Assembly (NCBI GenBank): GCA_029851415.1
Contig: CM056742.1
Span: 81,520,748-81,584,747, forward strand
Length of the DNA stretch: 64,000 bases
Source: Eretmocerus hayati
Lineage: Eukaryota > Arthropoda > Insecta > Hymenoptera > Aphelinidae
Direction of reading: 5' to 3'
Under the pieces are notes generated by a model. That model was given only the letters and a program-made list of their open reading frames with translations, searched no databases and was not told the origin of the DNA. Both the position numbers and the translations under genes were made by a program. Positions 21,891 through 32,901 of this stretch are shown here, piece by piece (positions within the stretch are counted from its first letter, which is position 1; the number at the start of each line of letters is the position of its first letter).

Positions 21891-23437
21891 ATATGGTTGC
21901 CAGCCTGAGCCCCTGGCGGCCAAGTCACTTTTGCTGGCAACTCGTTTTGGGCCTGCTCCGAGGCCGAATTTACTCTCCTCCTCATACACCCTCCCTAATC
22001 TGAAGAAAGCAAAGAAAAATTTCAAGGAGTGTTGTAATTTCAGCCCCTTCAGAAGCCAACGTGGGGAACGCGAACGGAAGAAAAAGAGCAGTTCCTTCAT
22101 CATGGGCGAAGAACTTGACGAATTCTTCGTGGAGGAGCCGGATGAGCCCCCGGATAAAAAATCGAAGAAATCCAAGAATAATCAACCGTTGGACAAGGTC
22201 ACCTGGACGGAACAGGACCGAGAATTAGCAGCTGAGATTCTTCGCACGAACGAGGTAAGGAAGCTGTGAATATAGTCGTTGGTTCGTGCACCATCACAGT
22301 ATTTTTCAAGAAAATGTCGAAGGAGAATTTGGTGGCGTTGAATAATTTCTCCGCGAAAATCATGATCGAATATTTAGATTCTCTCATTGCACAAAATTTT
22401 ATGGTTTTTTTTTCTTTCCGTATGCATCATCTGAAGACATTAATTTCAAGACGAATATATCAAGGACTCCAGGAAATTCAGTAATCAGTGGTCGTTAAGT
22501 ATCGAAGGTTCCTAACAATTTTCCTTATTCATGTTTCCAGGATGACTTTGACTCACAGGACAGTCAAAATCTCAACGTCCCCCAAGACGTCAGCATCGCT
22601 ACAACAAGCGTTGAAAAGGGGTACGGAACTCCAAATCATTGCGAATATGTTGATCGGACTCAAGAGTTTAATGAGGATGTGTCGACCACAGCCTCGGCCC
22701 TTCCGAGTGAATCGCCAATCCCAACTTCCGACGATGATGCGATTGATCTTTTATTGGTCAAGAATCAGAAACTCGTGAAGAAGCTTGGTAGAGGAGATAA
22801 CAAAATCATGAAGCTGGTACAAGCCATAGACGAAACTAAAGCAGAATTGGACGCTTTAGAGAGATCGAAGAACTCTCCCTCAGCAGTATCAGCGCCGAGA
22901 GTCTCGCCTCCAGGATGTCGAGATGACGGACGTGCGCTGCCCTATTGAAAAAAATCATGTAATGCGCATGACATAAAATCGTGATGTCACGTTTTCTAAG
23001 AATCATGAGTAATAAACTTGTCAGTTCGTGGCATGAATCGGGAAGAGTAACATGACATCATGAAACCTTGTCATGAAGTTTTGTCATGAATTCTCGTCAC
23101 GATTTTCCGGATTTTCCGCGGTCATGTCATGGGCAGTTGTCATGGGACTTTGTCATGAACTTTTGTCATGAATTTACACATTTTTTACATGCTTTGAGCC
23201 ATGTCATCGGACCTTGTCACGAACTTTTGTCATGAATTAACCAATTTTTCACATACTTTGAGGCATCTCATGTGACCTTGTCATGATCCTTTGTCATGAA
23301 TTTACAAATTTTTCAGAATTTGTGTCTAGATCGCAACTGAAGAAGTCAGTTGTATGGAAAAAAAGTTTATTAATAAGGGTCGACCAAAAAAAAACAAAAA
23401 AAATTATTCCTGACAGTTATATTTCCTTGGGGAAATT

Positions 23438-23517
23438 TCGACCAAGACCGGGGCGCGAACCTACGCACCACCGAGCGCCTCAGATTCAAAGTCCGACACC
23501 TTACCTTGGGGCCAGCA
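23438..23517 (-). other. tRNA-like module, left arm of palindromic element 1
   Basis: On the minus strand it carries a TGGCC...GGTAAGGTG A-box-like D arm, an anticodon-like arm, and a GGTTCGCGCCC B box (complement at 23451-23461). See 23773-23851 for the mirror copy. No acceptor stem can be formed, so it is not a tRNA gene. Confidence 0.55.
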
Positions 23518-23772
23518 AGGAAGATTGGGAGAGGAGTAGCTAAAGGCATACTTAGAGTGCGGGTCGCTATAGCCACACTTAGAGAGTGGCGGATCGCTAT
23601 AATAACTATATTATACATAGTAAGCGCCATTTGGAGCGGCAATCATCATCGCTATCATATATGATGAATGTATCAGTGTATGTATGAGCAACGAAGCGCT
23701 CACTGTATATAATATATAGTTATAGCGACCCGCACTCCAAGTATGCCTTTAACTACTCCTCTCTCAATCTTC

Positions 23773-23851
23773 CTTGCTGGCCCCAAGGTAAGGTGTCGGA
23801 CTTTGAGTCTGAGGCGCTCGGTGGTGCGTAGGTTCGCGCCCCGGTCTTGGC
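23773..23851 (+). other. tRNA-like module, right arm of palindromic element 1
   Basis: A-box-like TGGCCCCAAGGTAAGGTG from 23778, an anticodon arm TCGGA-CTTTGAG-TCTGA that pairs over five positions with two wobbles, a long variable-region-like stretch, and B box GGTTCGCGCCC (23831-23841). The layout resembles a type II (Leu/Ser-like) tRNA. Acceptor halves do not pair and the T stem is weak, so it is a relic with possible Pol III promoter function. Confidence 0.55.
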
Positions 23852-25196
23852 CGAAATTTCCCCAAGGAAATATAACTGTCAGGAATGATTTTTTTTGTTT
23901 TTTTTTTGGTCGACCCTTATTAATAAACTTTTTTTCCATACAACTGACTTCTTCAGTTGCGATCTAGACACAAATTCTGAAAAATTTGTAAATTCATGAC
24001 AAAGGATCATGACAAGGTCACATGAGATGCCTCAAAGTATGTGAAAAATTGGTTAATTCATGACAAAAGTTCGTGACAAGGTCCGATGACATGGCTCAAA
24101 GCATGTAAAAAATGTGTAAATTCATGACAAAAGTTCATGACAAAGTCCCATGACAACTGCCCATGACATGACCGCGGAAAATCCGGAAAATCGTGACGAG
24201 AATTCATGACAAAACTTCATGACAAATGTTCATGACAAGGTTTCATGATGTCATGTTACTCCTCCCAATTTATGCCACGAATTGACAAGTTTATTACTCA
24301 TGATTTTTAGAAAACGTGACATCACGATTTTATGTCATGCGCATTACATGATTTTTCTCAATAGGGTGTCGGAACCGCCGAAGAAGGTCAAGGTCATGAA
24401 TCGAACGGTAAGAACACCATACCAGGCAGTAGCCAAAACCGTGTCCCCAGCTGAATTATTCTTCGGTGGAACTCAATAACAGTTTTTTCTTGGGAAATAA
24501 TATTCGTTTAATTTTTCCAGCGCCGGCAGGCTCATCCATTGCCTACGGATGGGTATGAATTGCCTCTTTACTGCATCAACAATTCCAAATATGATGATCC
24601 TGAATCATTTGGAAAATGGATCATGCCCATTCTCTTTACTGACGAACAATTAAGAAAATGAAGCCTGTACGGATCCAAATGGCATGAAACTCCAAGAATG
24701 TGAAACCGGCTCTGCTTGTGCCCATCGTCAACGCCGCTCTCAGTGAGTATAGAAATATCAATTTTTACGAACCTTTTCATCTGTCAAACCCCATTGAAAA
24801 AAATTATGTCATGTACATGACATAAAAACGTGATGTCACGTTTTTTCGAAAAACCATATCACGATCTTGGACATTCATGACATAAGTCCATGATCAACTT
24901 CATGTCATGGAAACTTGTCATGATCATATGTCATAGTTTTATGTCACGAATTTTCGTCATGATTTCCCGGATTTTCCGCGCATGTCACGGGACTTTGTCA
25001 TAATTATTTGTCACGATTTTCTGAATTTTCACGTAAAGCGAGGCATGTCATGTGACTTTGTCAAGATTTTTGTCACGTTTTGCCGGATTTTTTACTAAAA
25101 CGCAACTGAAAGATCCAGTGCATGGACAAAAAATTTATCAATAACGGTCGACCAAAAAAAAAAGTCATGACATTGGGCCCGTGATGATGAACTTTG

Positions 25197-25275
25197 CCGA
25201 CACCGGGATTTGAACCCACCCGCAGTCGGATGTGTCAGATTCAGAGTCCAACACCTTACCGTCGTGGCCAGCGAG
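25197..25275 (-). other. tRNA-like module, left arm of palindromic element 2
   Basis: Mirror of 25643-25723. B-box complement GGATTTGAACC lies at 25206-25216 and A-box complement at 25254-25270. Confidence 0.55.
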
Positions 25276-25642
25276 GAAGGTTAGTAGAGAGTAGGTAAAA
25301 GGCTTTCTTATGATGCGGATCGCTATAGCCGTTAGTATATATAGGCCCCATATATAGGCGTTTTGATGCTCATTCGTTGATGTAATAATGAAGGGCGGAA
25401 TATTTTTGCCGCTCGCAAACGAGCGAGCGGACGCAGTTGACAAAGTTTTTTGAGCAAAGCTGGAAAAGAATCCAAAGTGTGTAAACAGCGTCCGCTCGCT
25501 CGTCTGCGAGCGACAAAAATATTCTGCTCGTCATTATTATATCAACGAATGAGCATCAAAACGCCTATATGTGGCCTATATACTAACCGCTATAGCGATC
25601 CGCATCATAAGAAAGCCTTTTACCCACTGTAACCTAACCTTC

Positions 25643-25723
25643 CTCGCTGGCCACGACGGTAAGGTGTTGGACTTTGAATCTGACACATCCGACTGCGGGT
25701 GGGTTCAAATCCCGTTGTCGGCA
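25643..25723 (+). other. tRNA-like module, right arm of palindromic element 2
   Basis: D arm TGGCCACGACGGTAAGGTG (from 25648), anticodon arm TTGGA-CTTTGAA-TCTGA with U33-equivalent T and anticodon-like TTG, a long variable stretch, and T arm GTGGG-TTCAAAT-CCCGT. The T arm pairs at all five positions counting wobbles and contains the consensus B box GGTTCAAATCC (25702-25712). This is the best preserved of the four modules. It lacks a matching 5' acceptor half, so I do not call it a tRNA gene. Confidence 0.6.
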
Positions 25724-26178
25724 AAGTTCATCTTCACGGGAACAATGTCATGACTTTTTTTTTTGGTCGACCGTTATTGATAAATTTTTTGTCCATGCAC
25801 TGGATCTTTCAGTTGCGTTTTTGTAAAAAATCCGGCAAAACGTGACAAAAATCTTGACAAAGTCACATGACATGCCTCGCTTTACGTGAAAATTCAGAAA
25901 ATCGTGACAAATGATTATGACAAAGTCCCGTGACATGCGCGGAAAATCCGGGAAATCATGACGAAAATTTGTGACATAAAACTATGACATATGATCATGA
26001 CAAGTTTCCATGACATGAAGTTGATCATGGACTTATGTCATGAATGTCCAAGATCGTGATATGGTTTTTCGAAAAAACGTGACATCACGTTTTTATGTCA
26101 TGTACATGACATAATTTTTTTCAATAGGGAAGTGCATCTGTGTGACTACACAGAGGTAGCTCAGAGGAATGACTAGCA

Positions 26179-26865
26179 ATAATCGGCATAATCTTGTGGT
26201 GTGAGACTCGTTCAACCTTTATCACATATCTATTGGCAGTCGACTACACGTGGAGTAGAACAGCTTATGAGTGCAATATATATATATATGTATATATATA
26301 CATCCGTCTACCATAGTCTGATTGTCTCTTCTCCGAAAACTTTTTCTAATTGTTTGGATCTTGCCCGGATGTTCGTTGATTTATTATACTCTTGAGCATT
26401 CAATACTCTAATGAATCTGGCAGGACTTTACTGGAAGCAGTAGCGCAGTATCCTGTCATGAATATGTATCTAACGATTCGAACTTTCGGTTACAGATGAG
26501 AACTGACAAAGATTTAGTCACCAGCCGCATTTCGAGCGAAGGTTTGGAGATGGGGTTCGAGATGTGTTGCCTAAGAGTAGGAGAATAGCCCATCGTGGTT
26601 CTTAAGCGCACATGCATGGCGCGTCTGTGAAGCTATATATAGGTTGGTCAACATTTTGACGCGTGAGAGATAGTTATTACCAAGATCTACTCACATCAAT
26701 ACGAGCTTCGGGACATTTTTACACCATCTGCAGTGTGAAGAGCTCTCTCAGTGACGTATTTTATATTATTATTCATTTGCACGAATGAAAGGAATTCGGA
26801 GTGATTAATTTTCTGTGCGCGAAGTACGTTTGATTCGCAATTCTTGTGATCGTGTCGATCAATTT
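26179..26865. other. Unassigned spacer
   Basis: Contains an (AT)n run near 26277-26300. The part 26725-26850 has a diverged direct relative at about 29005-29120 (AGTTCTCTCAGT...CGTAT, then GAGTACGTT), on the other side of the following palindrome. Confidence 0.4.
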
Positions 26866-28656
26866 GTATATGATGAATTCCACGCCAAAGCGACCTACGG
26901 AAAGGGGTCATCTCTCGGATTCTTCTTTAACCTTTTTCATTCGATCCTATGGCCCAAAATAGGAACTTCGGAACACCTATGGGGTCCAAAAAAATTTCTC
27001 CTCTCCATTGCACGCACATCCGTCAACAGACCAAAAATTCATAGTGTGAAAATCGATGCTCTTTTATTCACGAAAATGGGAATATTTCGAGTTTTTGAAT
27101 AGCTATCGATTTGCGGGTTGCGGCATCTGAAAAGACATCAAAAAACCTACCAAAAACGTTGTCGGAAATTCTTCCTCTGTGACTTGGGGGCCTCCTGAAG
27201 ACCAAAAAGTGTTTTTCACTAAAACGTTAATTCCTCAAAGAGCCACTTTTTTTATTTTTTGAAAACCAGATATTTGACGTAAAATTCTGCGTTCTTTTGA
27301 AAAAAATGGGTTTCAGAGAAGTTTGGGGCGATCCAAGTGACTCATGAGCCAGTTTTTGAAAATTTAATTTTTTCGGTTTCAGAAAAAGGCAATTTTCTGC
27401 GCATTTGCACAAATGTAGACTTTCGGTGCCATTTTCAATGGAAAACTGACAAAATTCCCTATGAAATGACTACCCGCAAAGTTGAAATTCATGCACTGGA
27501 ACGGGATCTGCAACGATTAATTATATCGAATCAAAATCACATGAAAATCCAGCCCATTAACGCCTTCGTGGCGCCTGCTGAGATGACACATTTACGAGAT
27601 CTTCTTGGGACTCATTTTTTAGTACGAAAGTGCCATAAAAAAATTCGGACCACATGGTTTCAACGTAAAATTGTCTAAACTTCCAAAATATGCGATGAAA
27701 AATTCTGTTTGAGGCCAATCCGAGGTGCTACATTCAATGTTTTTGCAATTTTGAATGTGAAAAATCGTATTTTCTGGCAAAAAATTGGACGTGTCACCTC
27801 GGGTTTGTCTCAAACGGGATTTCTCATCGCATATTTTGAAAGTTCATACAATTTCACGTTGAAACCATGTGGTCCGAATTTTTTTAGGGCACTTTGGTAC
27901 TCAAAAATGAGTCCCAAGAAGATCTCGTAAATGTGTCATCTCAGCAGGCGCCACGAAGGCGTTAATGAGCTGAATTTTCATGTGATTCTGATTCGATATA
28001 ATCAATCGTTGCAGATCCCGTTTCAGTGCATGAATCTTAACTTTGCGGGTAGTCATTTCATAGGGAATTTTGTCAGCTTTCTATTGAAATGGTTCCGAAA
28101 GTCTACGTTTGTGCGCATGCGCAGAAAATCGCCTTTTTCTGAAACCGAAGAAATCAAATTTTCAAAAAATGTCTCATAAGTCACTTGGATCGTCCCAAAC
28201 TTCTCTGAAACCCATGTTTTTCAGAAGAACGCAACATTTTACGTCAAATATCTGGTTTTCAAAAAATAAAAAAAGTGGCTTTTTGAGGAATTAACGTTCT
28301 AGTGAAAAACACTTTCTGGTCTTTAGGAGGCCCCCAAGTCACAGAGAAGGAATTTCCGACAACGTTTTCGATAGGTTTTTTTTATGTCTTTTCAGATGCC
28401 GCAACCCGCAAATCGATAGCTATTCAAAAACTCGAAATATTCCCATTTTCGTGAATAAAAGAGCATCGATTTTCACACTATGAATTTTTGGTCTGTTGAC
28501 GGATGTGCGTGCAATGGAGAGGAGAAATTTTTTTGGACCCCATAGGTGGTCCGAAGTTCCTATTCTGGGCCATAGAATCGAATGAAAAAGGTTGAAAAAG
28601 AATCTGAGACATGACCCCTTTCCGTAGTTCGCTTTGGCCTGGAATTCATCATATAC
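26866..28656. repeat. 1.79-kb palindrome
   Basis: Left end GTATATGATGAATTC and right end GAATTCATCATATAC. The arms are about 880 bp each with few mismatches and almost no spacer (centre near 27760). ORFs on the two arms mirror one another and show no domain. The hairpin transcript would be nearly all double-stranded. No clear target duplication. Confidence 0.88.
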
Positions 28657-30830
28657 AGATGTAGATGAGAGTGTTAAGTTGCGAGTTGAAATTATATCAA
28701 GACGAAGTTGACGATGGATAATCCATAATATTTCTACGTGCACGTGTATATTCTCATATCTGTGGTCTTTTAGCGTTATGCACGTGAAGCTATCTTGTTT
28801 TATTTCTTATCGCAGTTTGCGGTGTGATAGTTGGAATGATTCGAGACGCAAGTGGTTATTTTCTGGTTTTTGGAACTTGCAGAGATTCTTTTGTTCTTTC
28901 CGAAATGAGTTAATCTACGTAACTCACCAAATGCTATTCAACTCTGTCTGTAGATCCATATTTCCTAAGCCCACTAATTAATTTGCTTTGATCTTTCATT
29001 GGAGTGTAAGAAGTTCTCTCAGTAGCGTATATTTTTTATTATGGTATGTCTGCGTAGATGAAATGAATCCAGGTTGACGAATTTGCTGTGTGTGGAGTAC
29101 GTTCGAGTCCATTAATTGGTACATACATATAAATGTAGTTGGAATTATGTCCCAGCGAGATAATGTCGATCAGGACAAACATTTGTGATGGAAAATGAAC
29201 TGTAATTTTAGTGGTACGTGATTAAAATTGTAATTCCCAATCAAACACTGATATAATTTTTTTTCATTTTCCCTGAAATCCGACCATTCATTTAAAATTA
29301 GTTATAAGTGGAAAAATCATAAATGTTTCGAATGCTTTGGAATCCTCATCTTTACAAAGAGTTTCGAACTTTTTCTCCACTCTACCATATCATGAACTTG
29401 GTTTATTGTTTGCAAATTATTATTTCTTGATTACAGTTGTTTCGTGCTAAATTGATTTCACTAAAACACAATCACTTTCAAATTTCAACTGCACCGAACA
29501 GATCATATGCGCTTCATATGATCTGTTCGGTGGTCTCGGCATTGTAAATTGGATATTCTTCAGGGCGTTATCAGGCCCATGACGGCTTTCAGGACAGTGT
29601 TTCATTCAAATGCAAGCCGTAGTATTCGCTGCGCCCTATGAAAAAATCTACACCAGGATACATCCCAAGAGACTTTCCGAGAAATAGATACTCCGGTGTT
29701 TTGACCGAGCTTTTGATGGCGTGGATCCCATGGAAATTTTAAAAATTTTTTCACGGTATAAATCCTGGATAGAAAAAAGTACGAACTCTCCCCAAGGTGC
29801 TCAACGGGATTTACACCGGGATAACCTCGGGGAGATTCCCGGGGTCAACACCGAGAATCTTCTCGGTGACTTCCTCGGAGGTTTTCTTGGTAAGGGTTAG
29901 AATACAGTCAAATCCAGTAGTCGTCTCCTAGAGTAAGGAGATAAAATATTCATTGGATAGGCATAGTTAGCTTCTAGTGAATACTAATAGTACGAATAGC
30001 ATTATCTCATCTTTTTCATAATCGAGATAGAATATACACTTTAGATATAATGAATGAGTGCTTAGGGTGTGATCATACTATAGTATAGTTGAGTCAGATT
30101 GATCATCAGACTCTTGTTAGAATAGAGCGGAGCTTGTCTCCATTCTAATGTTGACATTAAATTAGACGCCGCAAAAACAAGCACCGCATATCCAGTCCCA
30201 GAAATCACGTCGCGTACCTGCGTGATTTCCATTCCTTTTCAGCTGGTAATAGCGCTAGCGTCGCTATTACTCGCATCAAGGTCCCAAAATTACCTGAAAT
30301 CACATACTCCTAGGTATCAACTGTGGAGAGGGGCTTCTGATCAATACTCCGCTCAGAAGCAATTGAGGAGGAGATGTCAATTCTTGCGGTTTGCTTAATG
30401 TTTGCGTTGAATATTTTCTGTTTGTCGTATAGAATCATCGCCGGTCTGTAAAAAGTTCCTAGCAAAATTTCCAATAATGTCGTGTTGAAGCTGCATTCGA
30501 GACCTTACTGAGAAGTATTCAAATACTACTCTTTGAAATTTCAGGAATTATAATGAATATTGAATACGAAGTTATTGAAAATCTCGCCACATGACCAAAT
30601 GAGTTCGTATGAAATTTTCAATAATCTTGTACTGAAATTTCTGTACGGCGTTTTGAATCGTCTCCGCTCTAGAGAAACAGAAATAGTTAATCCTTGAACG
30701 GCAGGACGATTACCAGTTCCGTTTTAAATGGAAATAGTCGTATCTCAGGTTGCTGAAGAGCTATGACGCTCAGTAACGAATTCTGTTATGGAAAATTATT
30801 CGGAGATTATGGGGATCAAACCGAAGCACC
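28657..30830. other. Unassigned AT-rich region with one perfect short palindrome
   Basis: Short ORFs only. A perfect 17-bp inverted repeat occurs at 29493-29531. About 29560-29890 is richer in GC, with repeated CGGTGTT and GGGATNNC elements, and may be a retroposon piece. Nothing else is supported. Confidence 0.4.
29493..29531. other. Perfect 17-bp inverted repeat with 5-base loop
   Basis: ACCGAACAGATCATATG, loop CGCTT, then CATATGATCTGTTCGGT. It is isolated, not an arm of a longer palindrome. Cruciform or binding-site function is possible but unshown. Confidence 0.8.
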
Positions 30831-30834
30831 TTAG

Positions 30835-31200
30835 ATTATACCTTACGCACGTGAACACGAGTCGTCACGGAACCCAATGCACAAAATAATACTGGCATTT
30901 CGAGATAGCACCATGTGTAAGTCCTAGTGGCGCAGTGCATGGTCATCACGCACTAGATCAAACTTTGGATACGATTTTTACAATGTTCCAATGAATCCTG
31001 TGTATTGTACCTGATGAGCTAATTGAAACTTTCTTCAGCCGGGAAAATTGCCATTTTATCAACTTGGGAAGCTGTCCACTTAATAGTTCGATTGTTGAAT
31101 TTACCAATAGAAATCGCAGATTTAGCGAATAAACTGCATCCGAGAATTAACAGATTGAAACTGTTCCAGGGGACGGTTTTCCATAATGTTTCTACAGATT
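30835..31200 (+). repeat. Dispersed repeat C, copy 1
   Basis: About 360 bp shared in direct orientation with 37265-37660. Shared strings include GCACGTGAACA, TCGTCACGGAA, GTCCTAGTGG, ATCACGCACTAGATCAAA, CATTTTATCAACTT and TGTTCCAGGG. This copy lacks about 45 bases present in copy 2. Confidence 0.75.
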
Positions 31201-32342
31201 AGGATTTATAGTGCAGATACAGGAATCTCGAATGTGTGACGCTCCCTACTTTCTGATATACAACGCATATTTTAGACGCGAATCAATCATTTTATTGAGG
31301 AATCAGTAAATTTTACAAATGAGCCGTTTTCAAATGCTCTTGAACGAGATCAAAGGAAATTCTTGACGAACGAGTGATAACTGTTGATTCAGGGGCAAAG
31401 TTTATTGCAATTCCTGCTGGTGCTCTGGCATTGACGCAATCAATACGGATCGTTTCTGGGGTGACAAATCCTATTAGATATTTTCTTTCAGTGTCATTTT
31501 GTGAAAGTAGAACGTTTCCAGCTGTATACTTCTAGAGTGTGACGCAAACATCTCGCGAGCGCCTCAAGGATGTAATTCGGTCGCGCATTTACGAATCTTT
31601 CAAGGACCTTCAAATAAGCTTCCAAAGTACACTCAACGAATCTCCAAGAGTTCTGAGACATTCTTGAGGAATTATGTTGCTGGCTCACTCAATTCACGCG
31701 AATTCCGGAAAGTCACTATCCGTAATATCAGAAAGCCACGACATACTATCTATACTGCTTGGTCTAGATATAGAAGTCATTGTCGTGGAAGATCCATCGC
31801 CACTTTGAGGGAGGAATTAAGATGCGTTGGCATCACGTCAAATGGGAGATTCGGAACTCTTTTCTACTTCATTCGCTTTGCTCGTCTCACTTTCTTCCCT
31901 CACACTGCGTCATTAAATGTATTCTATTCAGTCTCTTTCTCATTGTTGAGCGTCGAAATATCTCCAGTCTGAATCATGCATTCGACAAAGTTTCATTCAA
32001 GAGTCTGTCCATTGACTTTTTCTCACTACTCCCTGTCTATGGCATGAAAGGGTGTGTCATACAGACGGATAGGTCCATAAGAACCCAGATCCCCAATGAC
32101 TCAGGAATTCATGTGCAAACCGTCCAGTGAGGAGATTTGATGGGCGTGGCAAGCGAGTTGCTAACCGAGGATTGGTTACGAACTTGAAGTGGATCACAAT
32201 CAGCATCAATGAACTACTTTACAGCCTTATCTTGATGTTTCCTAAGCTATGTGCCTGCCCCATTCTGACAATCGAATGTAAGAACCAGACACTGGATGAG
32301 GAGATGGATTTGTTATATTTCCGTGCTCTTGAATCGTCTGAT

Positions 32343-32345
<3 letters not shown>
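31201..32345. other. Unassigned region
   Basis: Several 100-codon ORFs (31664-31972, 31780-32130) overlap in different frames and show no domain. I treat them as noncoding. Confidence 0.35.
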
Positions 32346-32424
<79 letters not shown>

Positions 32425-32425
32425 A
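32346..32425. repeat. (GA)n microsatellite
   Basis: About 80 bases of nearly pure GA dinucleotide, with a single AGGA interruption near 32411. Confidence 0.97.
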
Positions 32426-32901
32426 TGAGAGATCGAGTGCTTGACCACATTTCATATCTGTTTCCCTAGCTGGAAAATCATTTGCCTTTCTCTAAGAATC
32501 ACTCTTATCCATATCTCCCCGTGAGACCAACTTTCACGGATTTGAGACTTGCACCCCTGTGGAACAATAATCCTGCGGCCAGAAGTTGGGTTTCTATGCA
32601 AAGCAGTTGAAAAGTTTTCAGATATATTGTTTTGTTTCTCCAACAAAAATGGGAGGAGTTCCGCATTTCAACCAATTTCCCCATAGTCTCATCACTCAAC
32701 TGTGTGACCCATGAGTAGAAAGGAATAACTCGGGTAAGTATCAATTATTACTAGCGTTATTGCCTACCTCGCTAACGCTCGTCCGGCTTGGAAGTGTCTC
32801 TGATATGGTATGAGCCCCTGAAATGCTTCTGTAGTTCAACAATGTAACGTTGAGATTTCATAATACAGTGGATTCGGAAAAAATAATTTCCTTGATGTAA
32901 C
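32426..32901. other. Unassigned spacer
   Basis: No coding or repeat signal beyond AT-rich background. Confidence 0.35.

Larger units (their letters stand above)
22940..24366. mobile_element. Palindromic element 1 (CCCTATTG ends, 2-bp TSD)
   Basis: 1,427 bp. The first about 630 bases and the last about 640 are inverted copies. Ends are CCCTATTGA...TCAATAGGG. The flanking dinucleotide TG is present on both sides (22938-22939 and 24367-24368). Subterminal regions hold many copies of TCATGACAA or close variants, all in the same orientation within one arm. Further in come a GTCGACC block, a tRNA-like module, and a (gc)TATAGCGACCCGC motif near the centre. No transposase ORF. It lies inside an exon of the BEN gene, whose frame continues on the far side. 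Confidence 0.88.
24789..26129. mobile_element. Palindromic element 2 (same family as 22940-24366)
   Basis: 1,341 bp, ends CCCCATTGAAAAAAA...TTTTTTTCAATAGGG. The flanking dinucleotide AA is present on both sides (24787-24788 and 26130-26131). It shares with element 1 the terminal box, the TGATGTCACG block, TCATGACA subterminal repeats, the GGTCGACC block, and tRNA-like modules in both arms. The centre has GCTCGCTCGTNTGCGAGCG-type inverted blocks (near 25410-25510). The sequence between shared blocks is diverged. It sits in the last putative intron of the BEN gene. Confidence 0.88.
22102..26178 (+). pseudogene. BEN-domain gene, four putative exons, interrupted by palindromic elements
   Basis: Exon 1 (22102-22254) encodes 51 residues, acidic then lysine-rich, ending TNE at a GTAAGG donor. 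Exon 2 starts at 22541 after TTTCCAG in phase 0 and runs to 22939. It contains a predicted coiled coil (LLLVKNQKLVKKLG...MKLVQAIDETKAELDALE) and resumes at 24369-24407 with a basic PPKKVKV stretch before GTAAGA. Exon 3 (24521-24742) carries the BEN-like core: FGKWIMPILFTDEQLRK, then SLYGSKWHETPRM, then a Leu/Val-rich tail. It has an in-frame TGA at 24659-24661 and a one-base deletion near 24700, then GTGAGT. A short last exon may follow the CAG at 26151-26153. BEN domains bind DNA in chromatin repressors. Exon 2 is split by the 22940-24366 palindrome and intron 3 by the 24789-26129 palindrome. The frame upstream of the ATG is open to about 21931, so the start is uncertain. BEN assignment rests on one motif block. 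Confidence 0.55.

Noticed and set aside
25643..25723. True tRNA gene in the palindrome arm
   Set aside because: D, anticodon and T arms can be drawn, but the acceptor stem halves do not pair, and the copy occurs in mirrored arms of two transposon-like elements.
26866..28656. Assignment of this palindrome to the CCC...GGG group
   Set aside because: Its ends are GTATATGATG and no CCC or matching dinucleotide flanks it.
32127..32455. ORFs across the (GA)n tract
   Set aside because: Runs of RERE or SLSL are the direct translation of the dinucleotide repeat.
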